Of a stretch of 20,496 bases of DNA, positions 1-8,781 are shown piece by piece. Within the stretch, counting starts at the first letter, position 1. The number at the start of each line of letters is the position of its first letter. The notes beneath the pieces were generated by a model. That model worked only from the letters and a program-made list of their open reading frames with translations, made no database searches and was not told the DNA's origin. The DNA is from Bacteroidales bacterium UBA4459 (GTDB taxonomy: Bacteria > Bacteroidota > Bacteroidia > Bacteroidales > F082): contig DGOT01000155.1 of NCBI GenBank assembly GCA_002389465.1, positions 1-20,496 on the forward strand, read 5' to 3'. The position numbers and the translations under genes were made by a program.

Positions 1-69
1 GAAGCCCCCTATTTCGATAGTACCTGATAACAATAAAAATCACACTTTCTAAGAAGGTGGTTTTGGATT

Positions 70-89
70 GCCCCAATATGGGGCTTTTT
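70..89 (+). terminator. Rho-independent terminator of an upstream + strand gene
   Basis: A perfect 5-bp GC stem (GCCCC / GGGGC) with loop AATAT is followed directly by five T on the + strand. It would end a transcript entering from the left edge. The first 52 bases could hold the last codons of that gene, because two frames close there (stops at 25-27 and 50-52), but too little is present to identify it. In the other direction the hairpin has no U-run, so it is not a good terminator for the - strand DUF4296 gene. Confidence 0.75.
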
Positions 90-114
90 AGTTGTTTCCT
101 GTTTTTTGAATATC

Positions 115-186
115 GAACACTGATTAACGATTTTAGAATTTTGAAGTTCATTTGCATCTCAAATCATTATTCGTTAATCGATGTTC
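115..186. repeat. Large imperfect inverted repeat (16-nt arms, 40-nt spacer)
   Basis: GAACACTGATTAACGA at 115-130 matches the reverse complement of TCGTTAATCGATGTTC at 171-186 at 14 of 16 positions, including a perfect 9-bp core. It lies between the terminator and the end of the DUF4296 gene. It could fold in RNA from either strand, or be one copy of a dispersed intergenic repeat. No U-run follows on the - strand, so it is not an obvious terminator for the adjacent gene. Confidence 0.6.
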
Positions 187-220
187 TTTCTTCATCGTTT
201 AGGACGCAACAGGTATTTTA

Positions 221-724
221 TCAATTATTTTTTCGAAGGCTGCTATCTTGCAGTGTGCTATCCTGAAGGGTCACCAACAAAGTATCGGATTGTTTTTGCG
301 CGAGTGAATCTTGTAAGATTTGAGAAGCCGAATCAATGGCCGGGCTGCTGATTGTGTCGGCGGGGAGTGGTGCTGTTTCAATTTCTGCTTGCAATCTGCT
401 TAATCGGGCAAGCACTTCTTCCAGCAGGAGTTCCATATTTTTCGGGTTAGAATTATAATAGCTCAGGTTTTCTTTTAGTGTACGGTGACTAATTTTGTAT
501 TTCTCAAATATCTGCTCGTAATATGTGGCATCTGCCCCTTCAGGCAGGGTTTTTAGGGCTTTTTGATAGGCAATAGTTCCTTCGGCAATATACACATCAG
601 TAAGAATGTTGATCATTTCTTCTTTCGATAGCAATATTTCCGGTGGTGTTACTACAGGAATATTCTCATGATAGCAGGAAGATAGAATAATCAGGCTGAT
701 AAATAAAATAATAGTATGTCTCAT
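221..724 (-). CDS. DUF4296 domain lipoprotein
   Basis: The 167-residue protein begins with a short hydrophobic lipoprotein signal whose lipobox ends at Cys17 (LSSC), so it should be lipidated and held in the cell envelope. The segment from about residue 30 to 115 (KEEMINILTDVYIAEG, later YYEQIFEKYKISHRTLKENL) matches the DUF4296 family, a short helical domain found almost only in Bacteroidota and of unknown function. The C-terminal third is rich in Ser, Asp, Gln and Thr and is probably disordered. The start ATG lies 3 nt after the recQ stop codon, so the two genes are very likely co-transcribed. There is no evidence of a functional tie to RecQ. Confidence 0.85.
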   Translation of the reverse strand: MRHTIILFISLIILSSCYHENIPVVTPPEILLSKEEMINILTDVYIAEGTIAYQKALKTLPEGADATYYEQIFEKYKISHRTLKENLSYYNSNPKNMELLLEEVLARLSRLQAEIETAPLPADTISSPAIDSASQILQDSLAQKQSDTLLVTLQDSTLQDSSLRKNN

Positions 725-727
725 AAG

Positions 728-2935
728 TTAATTCCCCACCTCCGATAAATACTTAATACGCATCAGCCGGACCTCTTCTTCGGTATATTCTGCTTCGCCG
801 AGTTCGGACAACGCATCTTCCACCGAGTCGGTTTCAGCTTCCGAGAAATAATCATAAATCTCTTCCTGGTGGTATTCATCAATGAATTCATTGATGTAAT
901 AGCTCAGGTCGAGTCGGGTTCCTGAAGTAACAATACGCTCAACTTCTGTAAGCATATCGCTTAAAGACAAGTCCTTGGCCTGTGCTATATCTTTCAGCGG
1001 AAGTTTACGGTCGATGCTTCTGATGATGTAAACCTTTAATCCCGATTTATTGACAACTGACTTAATAACCACATCATTCGGGCGCGTGATTTCATTTTCT
1101 TCCACATATTGCTTAATAAGATTAAGAAATGGTTTGCCATACTTTGCTGCCTTTCCGGTGCCTACACCCGTGATTTTTTTTAACTCCTCTTCCGTAACCG
1201 GATACTGTATAGCCATATCTTCCAGAGACGGATCCTGGAAAATTACGAAAGGAGGTAAATTTTCTTTCTTCGACAGATCGCGTCTGAGATCCTTCAGCAT
1301 GGTAAATAGAGTAGCGTCAGCTCCGCTCGTTTTTCGACCTCCGTTGGCTGTAATAATACTGTCGTCATCACTGCCGCTTTCATAATCATGATCTTTGGCA
1401 ATCATAACACTGTATGGCTCCTTGATGAACTTCGTGCCGTTCTCTGTAATTTTTAAAATGCCATAGTTTTCGATTTCCTTCTCCAGCAATCTATGGATCA
1501 GGCACTGACGTATGACGGTATTCCAATATTTGGAATCATGGTCCATGCCTTTTCCAAAAACATCTGTTTTGTCAAGTTTGATAGCTTTTATATCACCGCT
1601 TCTATGGCCCGCTAATAAATCGGCAATAATTTTTGCTTTGAATTGTTGTTTTGTAAATACTACTGCTTCAAGGGCGAGCTTGATATCATCTTTTCCTTCG
1701 AATTTTTCTTTTGGGTTCAGGCAATTGTCACAGGCGCCACAACTGTCGTGCGGGTACATTTCACCAAAATAATGCAACAGTAATTTATGGCGGCACACTG
1801 ATGATTCGGCATAAGCCACTGTCTCAAAAAGCAATTCTTTGGCAATCTCCTGCTCGGCAACTGGTTTGTCCTTCATAAATTTTTCCAGCTTCTGAATGTC
1901 ATCGTAGCTGTAAAAAGTGATGCAGTTTCCTTCTCCGCCATCACGACCTCCACGTCCGGTTTCCTGGTAATATCCTTCAATACTTTTAGGGATGTCGTGA
2001 TGGATTACATAGCGAATGTCCGGCTTGTCGATTCCCATACCAAAAGCTATAGTTGCAACAATAACATCCACTTCTTCCATCAGGAACATATCCTGGTTGT
2101 TCTTTCGGGTAGATGCATCAAGGCCTGCATGATACGGCAATGCCTTAATGCCGTTAACGACGAGTGTTTCGGCGATTTCTTCTACTTTCTTTCGTGACAG
2201 GCAATAAACAATCCCCGACTTGTCGGGCTGCGTTTTAATATATTTAATGATGTCTTTAATGACGTGCTTTGTTTTCGGCCTAACCTCATAATACAAGTTG
2301 GTGCGGTCAAAAGAGGATTTAAAAACCGTTGCGTCAACAATGTCAAGGTTTTTCAGAATGTCTTCTTGTACCTTTAAGGTAGCCGTTGCTGTGAGCGCAA
2401 TGGTGGGTACTTTTTTTCCGATGGCGTTGATAATAGGCCTGAGTTTTCGGTATTCAGGCCTGAAATCGTGACCCCATTCTGAGATGCAATGTGCTTCATC
2501 AATAGCATAGAAAGAGATGTCGATCTTTTGCAGGAAATCAATATTGTCTTCCTTGGTTAAGGATTCGGGAGCCATATAAAGTAATTTTGTCTTTCCCGAA
2601 AGCAGGTCCTCGCGTACGGCATTAAGTTCCGATTTTGACAGGGAGGAATTCATCACATGGGCAATGCCGCTTTGCGTAGAAAAGTTCCTGATCATGTCCA
2701 CCTGGTTCTTCATAAGGGCAATAAGCGGTGATACAACGATAGCTGTACCTCCTTTAAGCAAAGCTGGTAGCTGATAGCAAAGAGATTTTCCCCCACCTGT
2801 CGGCATAACAACAAAAGTGTCCTTACCATCCAGTAAATTAGTGATAATAGCTTCCTGGGTTCCTTTAAAATTTGAAAAACCAAAAAAAGTTTTCAGGAGA
2901 GGTCTCAGCTCGTATTTGTCTTGTTTTTCTTTCAT
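728..2935 (-). CDS. recQ: ATP-dependent DNA helicase RecQ
   Basis: This 735-residue superfamily 2 3'-5' DNA helicase acts in recombination and replication-fork repair. Visible motifs are Walker A (MPTGGGKS, residues 44-51), the DEAH box at 146-149 with the RecQ-specific aromatic-loop region (HCISEWGHDFRP), and motif VI (QETGRGGRD, 324-332). The zinc-binding cysteines C381, C399, C402 and C405 are all present. A winged-helix region follows, then an HRDC domain at about 538-612. The roughly 120-residue acidic tail after HRDC makes it longer than E. coli RecQ (about 610 residues); extended forms are common in Bacteroidota. It heads a two-gene unit with the DUF4296 lipoprotein and is divergent from the kdsD-like gene. 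Confidence 0.97.
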   Translation of the reverse strand: MKEKQDKYELRPLLKTFFGFSNFKGTQEAIITNLLDGKDTFVVMPTGGGKSLCYQLPALLKGGTAIVVSPLIALMKNQVDMIRNFSTQSGIAHVMNSSLSKSELNAVREDLLSGKTKLLYMAPESLTKEDNIDFLQKIDISFYAIDEAHCISEWGHDFRPEYRKLRPIINAIGKKVPTIALTATATLKVQEDILKNLDIVDATVFKSSFDRTNLYYEVRPKTKHVIKDIIKYIKTQPDKSGIVYCLSRKKVEEIAETLVVNGIKALPYHAGLDASTRKNNQDMFLMEEVDVIVATIAFGMGIDKPDIRYVIHHDIPKSIEGYYQETGRGGRDGGEGNCITFYSYDDIQKLEKFMKDKPVAEQEIAKELLFETVAYAESSVCRHKLLLHYFGEMYPHDSCGACDNCLNPKEKFEGKDDIKLALEAVVFTKQQFKAKIIADLLAGHRSGDIKAIKLDKTDVFGKGMDHDSKYWNTVIRQCLIHRLLEKEIENYGILKITENGTKFIKEPYSVMIAKDHDYESGSDDDSIITANGGRKTSGADATLFTMLKDLRRDLSKKENLPPFVIFQDPSLEDMAIQYPVTEEELKKITGVGTGKAAKYGKPFLNLIKQYVEENEITRPNDVVIKSVVNKSGLKVYIIRSIDRKLPLKDIAQAKDLSLSDMLTEVERIVTSGTRLDLSYYINEFIDEYHQEEIYDYFSEAETDSVEDALSELGEAEYTEEEVRLMRIKYLSEVGN

Positions 2936-2955
2936 TATTTATAACAGATAAATCA

Positions 2956-2963
2956 TATCTTTG
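2956..2963 (+). promoter_or_regulatory. Candidate -7 element for the kdsD-like gene
   Basis: TATCTTTG fits the Bacteroidota -7 consensus TAnnTTTG and lies in the recQ/kdsD divergent region. It would give a leader of roughly 120 nt before the TTG start at 3089. No clear -33 TTG box was seen at the usual spacing, so the call is tentative. Confidence 0.4.
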
Positions 2964-3040
2964 TGTCAATAATCTTATGGCATATCTGTGTTAGATTTTT
3001 GAATTAGAGTTGTTTGAATATGTGATTCGTTCTCTTAACA

Positions 3041-3048
3041 CAAATATA
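3041..3048 (-). promoter_or_regulatory. Candidate -7 element for recQ
   Basis: CAAATATA on the + strand reads TATATTTG on the - strand, an exact TAnnTTTG match about 105 nt upstream of the recQ start. No obvious -33 box accompanies it. Confidence 0.4.
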
Positions 3049-3088
3049 ATAATAATTGAATGAATAAAAAAGTTTAACTAAAAAAAGT

Positions 3089-4057
3089 TTGAACAGGATT
3101 GATAAAATACAAAAGGTAGCTAGGGCAACTATTGAAACGGAACATAGGGCCATTAAAAATCTGGAGCGGTCGATTAATGAAGAATTCGCCGGCGCAGTTG
3201 AAGTTTTATTCGATATGAAAGGGAGAGCCGTTGTAACTGGTATTGGAAAAAGTGCCAATATTGCACAGAAAATTGTGGCTACCCTCAATTCAACCGGAAC
3301 GCCTTCTATTTTTATGCATGCTGCCGATGCCATACATGGTGATTTGGGGATTATCCGAAAAGACGATGTGGTCGTCATCTTATCGAAAAGTGGTGAAACA
3401 CCCGAAATTAAAGTACTGGTACCTTTGTTAAAGGGTAGGTGTAATCATTTGATCGCCATAGTAGGAAATACAGACTCATATTTAGCCAAACTAGCCGATT
3501 TTGTTTTAGATGTTACTGTTGAGAAAGAGGCTTGTCCTAATAATTTAGCCCCTACAGCCAGTACTACGGCACAGTTAGTTATGGGTGATGCGCTGGCTAT
3601 CAGTCTTCTGGATTTAAGGGGGTTCAGCCCGGCCGATTTTGCCAAATTCCATCCGGGTGGAGCTTTAGGAAAAAGAATGTTCCTCAGGGTGAACGACCTT
3701 GCCGTGAACAATATGGCACCTAAAGTGTATATGGATGAACTGATATCCGATGTGATCATAGAAATTTCATCTAAAAGATTAGGGGCAACAGTAGTTCTGG
3801 ACGACAACGACCTTCTTGTAGGTATTATCACTGATGGCGATTTGCGGAGAATGATTCAATCGCACCCCAATTATCAAAAGCTTACGGCAAAAGAGGTGAT
3901 GACACATAACCCGAAAACAATTCAAAAAGACGAACTTGTTGTTGATGCCCTCCACTTGATGAGGGAAAAGAATATAACCCAACTGCCTGTACTGGATAAT
4001 GATAAATATCTGGGTGTAATTCATCTACACGACATACTTAAAGAGGGAATTCTCTAA
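3089..4057 (+). CDS. kdsD: D-arabinose-5-phosphate isomerase (KpsF/GutQ/KdsD family)
   Basis: This 322-residue cytoplasmic enzyme would interconvert D-ribulose 5-phosphate and D-arabinose 5-phosphate, the first committed step toward Kdo for the LPS core. It has an N-terminal SIS sugar-isomerase domain (about 35-170) with the family motifs GIGKSAN (51-57) and SKSGETPE (99-106). A tandem CBS pair follows (about 205-260 and 268-322). Length and domain order match KdsD. The chosen start is TTG at 3089, because no in-frame ATG precedes the conserved N-terminus (NRIDKIQKVA) and the upstream ATG at 3060 runs into a stop in another frame. Its presence together with lptB about 3 kb downstream fits an outer-membrane biogenesis neighbourhood. 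The related paralogues KpsF and GutQ cannot be distinguished from sequence alone. Confidence 0.92.
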   Translation: MNRIDKIQKVARATIETEHRAIKNLERSINEEFAGAVEVLFDMKGRAVVTGIGKSANIAQKIVATLNSTGTPSIFMHAADAIHGDLGIIRKDDVVVILSKSGETPEIKVLVPLLKGRCNHLIAIVGNTDSYLAKLADFVLDVTVEKEACPNNLAPTASTTAQLVMGDALAISLLDLRGFSPADFAKFHPGGALGKRMFLRVNDLAVNNMAPKVYMDELISDVIIEISSKRLGATVVLDDNDLLVGIITDGDLRRMIQSHPNYQKLTAKEVMTHNPKTIQKDELVVDALHLMREKNITQLPVLDNDKYLGVIHLHDILKEGIL

Positions 4058-4150
4058 CAATTTGCGGAAGGACTCCGGATAACTGTCTGAGGCCGGCCGA
4101 CAGCACAAAAATTTTGGCTCGAAACGGGATAAGTAAAAAAATCTAAGCGG

Positions 4151-4513
4151 ATGGAAAACGATAAAATAAACAAGTTTAACGAGTACAGGGAGCTGATGAA
4201 TGAAAGACTGCTGGCATCCCCCAACAATAAAATAATAAAACGAATATTCAGTATGGATACGCTGGCCTACATGGATGGGGCGCTGGAAAGTAAAACCAAG
4301 GAAATGCTGGGACTGGTGGCTTCAATGGTGCTCAGGTGCGATGATTGTATTTCTTACCATTTGCAGCAGTGTTATACACACGGAACCACAACGAACAAAT
4401 TGCTGGAAATATTCGGAATTGCGAATTTGGTTGGAGGTAGCATAGTCATCGCTCATACCCGAAGGGCGTTGGAATTTTGGGAGGAATTGAATGAGAGGAA
4501 TGTATCCAAATAA
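4151..4513 (+). CDS. AhpD-like / carboxymuconolactone decarboxylase family protein
   Basis: This 120-residue all-helical protein carries the redox-active AhpD signature: C63-x-x-C66-x-x-x-H70 in RCDDCISYH. Members of this family either reduce peroxiredoxins, like mycobacterial AhpD, or act as small peroxidatic proteins; the ring-cleavage decarboxylases of the family lack the CxxC pair. A thiol-disulfide or peroxide-detoxification role is therefore more likely than decarboxylation, but the substrate is unknown. No signal peptide is visible, so it should be cytoplasmic. Its last 23 nt overlap the start of the DUF5686 gene in another frame, which suggests translational coupling. A 93-nt gap separates it from the kdsD-like gene. 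Confidence 0.85.
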   Translation: MENDKINKFNEYRELMNERLLASPNNKIIKRIFSMDTLAYMDGALESKTKEMLGLVASMVLRCDDCISYHLQQCYTHGTTTNKLLEIFGIANLVGGSIVIAHTRRALEFWEELNERNVSK

Positions 4514-7031
4514 ACCCGCTTTTGTAATTCAACGATTACAGATAACTTTAATTTTAACCTGCCTGATGACAGGAGCTGTAATTTTGTTGGGGCCTGCAAG
4601 CGCTGTGGCGCAAAAAACTGCTATAGAAGGAATAGTTACAGACGCAAAAACCGGTGAGCCTGTGCCATTTGCCAATGTTTATGAGGTAAGTTCGCTACAG
4701 GGAAGCCTGACGGATGAAAATGGTAGATATTCTCTGGAAATAATGAACAAGGAAGCAGATTCACTGCGTGCTTCCCTCTTAGGTTATCAGCAGGAAACAA
4801 AGCCTGTTATCAGGGGAGAGAAGCAGGTTGTCAATTTCTTCCTGTATCTGCAGGATCAGGATCTGCCTGAGGTAGTCATTAGGTACAAAGGAAACCCGGC
4901 AGACGCGCTTATCGACAGTATCATCAAGCACAAGAAGGAGAACTCATTCCAGGCATACAGAAATTGCAGGTATAATGCCTATACAAAGATCCGGATGGAT
5001 GTTAATAATGTAAACCAAAAACTCCTCACGAAAGGAATAATGAAGCACTTCAGTTTTGTTGAGGATTACATGGATACATCGGCAATGAGCGGTAAAACCT
5101 ATTTGCCGGCAATGATCATCGAAACAAAATCGGTTATTTATGAACGTAAATCTCCGGACAAAAAACAGGAAATTGTAACAGCCTCCAAAGTATCAGGGAT
5201 TGAAAATAAGGAAATAATTCAGCTGACAGGAAACCTGGCCTTGGATGTTGACATATATAAGAACTACACAGAAATGTTTGAAAAGAATTTTGTGAGCCCT
5301 GTTGCTGATTTCGCCCACACTTATTACAAATATTACCTGATTGACAGTGCTTTTATTGAAGGTAAATGGTGTTACAACATTCTTTTTAAACCCCGGCGAA
5401 AGAGCGGGCTTGCGTACACAGGCGGGCTGTGGGTAAACGATACGACATACGCTGTTGTTAAAATCAAATTGCGCATTTCTGAACTGGCCAATATTAACCT
5501 TGTGAATGATTTAGGAATAGAACAGCAGTTTTCCATGATAAACAATAACCAGTGGATGAAAACCAGGGAACAAATTTTTGTCGACTTTAACCCTATTGAA
5601 AAAACCTGGAAAATACCTGGTGTTTTTGCATATAAATTGAATGATTACAGTGGTTTTTTGTTCGATGAGGTGGGAGATGCAGAAGTGTTCAGGCAGGCTT
5701 CTGACCTGACCATTGACGAAAAAGCTGCCACAAATGATGTAGACTGGGACACCCTTAGACCGGAACCATTAAGCCGTGAAGACCAGGGAGTTTATAAAAT
5801 GGTTGATTCTATTAAAAAAGTGCCTGTATTTAAAACTTACCGCAATTTAATGTATGGTCTGGCATCTGGTTATTTTCCCTGGGGTAAGTTTGAGGTTGGC
5901 CCTTATTTTAAAATGTTCAGTTACAACACTCTTGAAGGAGCACGGTTCAGAATAGGTGGCAGAACATCAACGAAATTCAGTAAAAAGATCAATTTGGAAG
6001 CCTACGTGGCGTATGGTACCAAAGACCAGACTTTTAAATATGGTGCTGATCTGATCTATTTGCCCCAAAAAGAACCACGTAGAGCTCTGTATGCTTCGTT
6101 TAAATACGACATGGAACAATTAGGAAAAAGCCCTACATCCAAAGCAACGGATGACTTGTTCAGTTCATTGTTCAGCAGGGGGCCCATTGATAAGCTGACA
6201 ATGATCCGTCAATACCAGCTTGCTTATGAACACGAATGGTTTAATGGCCTTATCAATACAGCTATTATAAATAGAAGGGAATTGTACCCGCCGGAAGATA
6301 CCGAGTTTATCATATTTCCCGACTCAAGGGAAGATACCGTTTACGCTGAATCAATCACTACAACAGAGATCGGGCTGGACACCCGCATATCTTTTAAGGA
6401 AGTATATCTGGATGGTAAATTCACGCGCACAACCATCAAAAGCAGGTACCCCATTTTTCTCATCAGTTACAGGTTTGGTATACCCCTCACCCCAAAAAAC
6501 AATTATACGTACAACAAATTAACTTTAGGTATCGAACAGTGGTTTTATATGAGCACCTGGGGGTGGTCAAAGTTTCGCGTTATAGCCGGAAAAATATGGG
6601 GAACGCTTCCATATCCTTTATTAAAAATACATGATGGTAACGAAGCATGGCTCTTCGACAATTATTCATCTAATTTGATGGACTACTATGAATTTGTAAG
6701 CGACCAGTATATAAACTTCTACTATGCGCACCATTTCGACGGTTTCTTTTTTAATAAAATACCCGGATTGAATAAACTAAAGTTAAGAGAGGTCGTTTAC
6801 TTCAGGGGTGTATATGGAAGTGTAACTCCTCAGAATTTAATGTTCTCCGAATACCCTGAAAATATGAGGCCGTTTGGTGATGAACCCTATTTAGAGACGG
6901 GTGCCGGCATCGAAAATATTTTTAAAATCCTTCAGATATATGCCGTCTGGCGGTTGACACATTTGGATGATCCGGGATACCAGAATGTCCAGAAATTTGG
7001 GATCTTTGCTTCCCTGTACTTCTCTTTCTAA
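4491..7031 (+). CDS. DUF5686 outer-membrane protein with carboxypeptidase-regulatory-like domain
   Basis: This 846-residue protein has an N-terminal signal sequence (hydrophobic stretch about 17-35, cleavage likely after ASAVA at 37-41). A CarboxypepD_reg-like beta-sandwich follows (about 45-120; EGIVTDAKTGEPVPFANVY). A long region then matches the DUF5686 family of Bacteroidota. The sequence ends FASLYFSF, with the terminal Phe typical of outer-membrane beta-barrels. No TonB-dependent plug domain was recognised, so this is not a standard SusC receptor. The start at 4491 is preceded by GGGAGG at 4479-4484, one of the few good ribosome binding sites in the window, and lies inside the end of the AhpD-like gene. 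Function is unknown; envelope assembly or structural roles are plausible given the lptB and kdsD neighbours. Confidence 0.88.
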   Translation: MRGMYPNKPAFVIQRLQITLILTCLMTGAVILLGPASAVAQKTAIEGIVTDAKTGEPVPFANVYEVSSLQGSLTDENGRYSLEIMNKEADSLRASLLGYQQETKPVIRGEKQVVNFFLYLQDQDLPEVVIRYKGNPADALIDSIIKHKKENSFQAYRNCRYNAYTKIRMDVNNVNQKLLTKGIMKHFSFVEDYMDTSAMSGKTYLPAMIIETKSVIYERKSPDKKQEIVTASKVSGIENKEIIQLTGNLALDVDIYKNYTEMFEKNFVSPVADFAHTYYKYYLIDSAFIEGKWCYNILFKPRRKSGLAYTGGLWVNDTTYAVVKIKLRISELANINLVNDLGIEQQFSMINNNQWMKTREQIFVDFNPIEKTWKIPGVFAYKLNDYSGFLFDEVGDAEVFRQASDLTIDEKAATNDVDWDTLRPEPLSREDQGVYKMVDSIKKVPVFKTYRNLMYGLASGYFPWGKFEVGPYFKMFSYNTLEGARFRIGGRTSTKFSKKINLEAYVAYGTKDQTFKYGADLIYLPQKEPRRALYASFKYDMEQLGKSPTSKATDDLFSSLFSRGPIDKLTMIRQYQLAYEHEWFNGLINTAIINRRELYPPEDTEFIIFPDSREDTVYAESITTTEIGLDTRISFKEVYLDGKFTRTTIKSRYPIFLISYRFGIPLTPKNNYTYNKLTLGIEQWFYMSTWGWSKFRVIAGKIWGTLPYPLLKIHDGNEAWLFDNYSSNLMDYYEFVSDQYINFYYAHHFDGFFFNKIPGLNKLKLREVVYFRGVYGSVTPQNLMFSEYPENMRPFGDEPYLETGAGIENIFKILQIYAVWRLTHLDDPGYQNVQKFGIFASLYFSF

Positions 7032-7116
7032 CCTATTCTTTCGATGTCCTTTTTCACGCTGAAGATGTCAGATTTTGTTAAAAAAACACAAAAACAAAAC
7101 ATACATTCCGAACTTC

Positions 7117-7147
7117 TTCGCTTTACCATAAAATTTTTTCATCTTTG
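7117..7147 (+). promoter_or_regulatory. Candidate promoter for lptB
   Basis: CATCTTTG at 7140-7147 is one mismatch from the Bacteroidota -7 element TAnnTTTG. A weak TTCG lies 19 nt upstream at the -33 position (7117-7120). Transcription would start near 7154, giving a leader of about 40 nt. Confidence 0.4.
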
Positions 7148-7193
7148 CTGTACAAAGTTTAGAATAATAAATTGATACTCATTCAATCCTGAT

Positions 7194-7943
7194 ATGAAAC
7201 TCCACACGGAAAATCTTGTAAAAAAGTACCGCCAGCGAACTGTTGCGAACAATGTTTCGGTGGAAGTAAGCCAGGGGGAGATCATCGGCCTGTTAGGTCC
7301 GAACGGTGCCGGCAAAACAACTACTTTTTACATGATCGTGGGATTGATCAAACCTTTTGAAGGAAAAGTTTTTCTGGATGATAAAGAAATTACCGAGATG
7401 CCTATGTATAAGCGTGCTCAGATGGGGGTAGGGTACCTGGCGCAGGAGGCCTCGGTTTTCAGGCATCTGAGTGTTGAGGACAATCTCAAAGCTGTGATGC
7501 AGTTTACGGGCATGGGCAAACAGGAGCAAAAAGAACGGCTGGAATCTTTACTTGATGAGTTTGGGTTACAGCAGATCAGAAAAAGTAAGGGAATTCAGCT
7601 TTCGGGTGGTGAGAGAAGAAGGACGGAAATTGCCCGGGCACTGGCTGTAAACCCTAATTTTATTTTACTTGACGAACCCTTTGCCGGTGTTGATCCCATT
7701 GCTGTGGAAGATATCCAGTCGATTGTAGCAAAGCTGAAAACAAAAAATATAGGCATTCTTATTACGGACCATAATGTCCATGAAACCTTAAGCATTGTTG
7801 ACCGGGCTTACCTGATGTTTGAAGGATCTATCCTGAAAGCCGGAACCGCAGAAGAATTGGCAGAAGATAAGCATGTAAGGAAAGTGTATCTTGGCCAGCA
7901 TTTCGAGCTGAGAAGGAAGGATTTTAATAATTTGGAAGAGTAA
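7194..7943 (+). CDS. lptB: LPS export ABC transporter ATP-binding protein LptB
   Basis: This 249-residue cytoplasmic ATPase powers LptFG to pull LPS from the inner membrane onto the Lpt bridge. It shows Walker A GPNGAGKTT (35-43), the Q-loop region around YLAQEASVF, signature LSGGE (136-140) followed by RRR, Walker B ILLDEP (157-162) and the switch histidine in TDHNV (H193). The YLAQEASVFRHLSVEDN and FAGVDPIAV segments are characteristic of LptB rather than other ABC ATPases. Its length is slightly above the E. coli protein (241). The transmembrane partners are not encoded in this window, which is usual in Bacteroidota. The gene converges on pssA with 43 nt between the stop codons. Confidence 0.95.
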   Translation: MKLHTENLVKKYRQRTVANNVSVEVSQGEIIGLLGPNGAGKTTTFYMIVGLIKPFEGKVFLDDKEITEMPMYKRAQMGVGYLAQEASVFRHLSVEDNLKAVMQFTGMGKQEQKERLESLLDEFGLQQIRKSKGIQLSGGERRRTEIARALAVNPNFILLDEPFAGVDPIAVEDIQSIVAKLKTKNIGILITDHNVHETLSIVDRAYLMFEGSILKAGTAEELAEDKHVRKVYLGQHFELRRKDFNNLEE

Positions 7944-7986
7944 TACCGGGTTTACAATCCGGGAACCTGATATCTATACCGCCGTC

Positions 7987-8727
7987 TCAAGCATCCTCGC
8001 TTGAAGAATTGACATCCTCCTTATGCTCAAAAAGCAGTTGAACAATTGAGAGCAAAAGATAAAGCAGTATGATCAGTGGTATGGCGGCTACTTTCAGTAG
8101 GGCAAAGAACACAATAGAAAGAAGAATAAAAATATAACGTGTCTGGTTTTCCCGCCAGCCGAAAGATGTAAATTTTAAGGAAAACATCGGAATGCTTGAT
8201 ACCATCAGAAGAGCACTGACAAAACCAACACTTGCCAGAAAATAAGAGTTTGTTACTATATCGAAATATATCCCCTTACTTTCAGCCAGACAACCCAGGA
8301 TCATAATAGGAAATGATGCCAGCAGAATAGCTACGGCTGGTGTGGGCATCCCTTTGAAGGAAGTTGTCTGTTCTTCATCAATATTAAATTTGGCCAGCCG
8401 TAAAGCAGAAAATAATGGGATGAGGAATGCGCTGAAAGGAAGAAATTCCGGTCCTGAAATCACCGTCAGCTCCTTGATGGTATAAAAAAGCACAAAGGCA
8501 GGTGCCACCCCGAAAGAGACCATGTCGGCCAGCGAATCAAGTTGCACACCGATAGCTGATTTAGCATGAAGCAAGCGAGCGATAAAGCCGTCAAAAAAGT
8601 CAAATATGGCAGCAACAAAAACCATCATCCCTGCCAGTTGCAGGTTTCCGCTGGTAGCGAAATATATGGAAAGTAACCCTGATAACAGGTTCAGCAACGT
8701 GATGAAATTGGGGATATGTTTCTGCAT
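7987..8727 (-). CDS. pssA: CDP-diacylglycerol-serine O-phosphatidyltransferase
   Basis: This 246-residue integral membrane enzyme would transfer phosphatidyl from CDP-diacylglycerol to L-serine, making phosphatidylserine, the precursor of phosphatidylethanolamine. The CDP-alcohol phosphotransferase signature is complete: D46-G47-x2-A50-R51-x8-G60-x3-D64-x3-D68. Hydrophobic segments are spread along the protein, compatible with six or more helices. The N-terminus (HIPNFITLLNLLSGLLSIYFA) is typical of the PssA type II subgroup. The tail after about residue 230 is charged and acidic. It is a single gene, convergent with lptB and divergent from the SQR-like gene. Confidence 0.92.
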   Translation of the reverse strand: MQKHIPNFITLLNLLSGLLSIYFATSGNLQLAGMMVFVAAIFDFFDGFIARLLHAKSAIGVQLDSLADMVSFGVAPAFVLFYTIKELTVISGPEFLPFSAFLIPLFSALRLAKFNIDEEQTTSFKGMPTPAVAILLASFPIMILGCLAESKGIYFDIVTNSYFLASVGFVSALLMVSSIPMFSLKFTSFGWRENQTRYIFILLSIVFFALLKVAAIPLIILLYLLLSIVQLLFEHKEDVNSSSEDA

Positions 8728-8750
8728 GATCCGGTGTTTTACATTTTATT

Positions 8751-8781
8751 CAAAAATAGTGAAATCATTTCATTGAAACAA
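8751..8781 (-). promoter_or_regulatory. Candidate pssA promoter
   Basis: On the - strand TATTTTTG (8758-8751) matches TAnnTTTG exactly. A TTG (8781-8779) lies 20 nt upstream, the spacing expected of the Bacteroidota -33/-7 promoter. The -7 box ends 24 nt before the pssA start. Confidence 0.55.

Noticed and set aside
1..69. A partial gene at the left edge
   Set aside because: Two frames stay open from base 1 for 8 and 16 codons before a stop. This is too short to decide which, if either, is coding, although the terminator at 70-89 implies an upstream gene.
4083..4103. CTGTC ... GACAG hairpin after the kdsD-like gene, considered as a terminator
   Set aside because: The inner GGCCGGCC cannot form a normal loop and the stem is followed by CACAAAAATTTT rather than a U-run.
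7945..7965. CCGG-based hairpin between the convergent lptB and pssA genes
   Set aside because: The stem is only four base pairs with no T-run on either side, so it is not a convincing bidirectional terminator.
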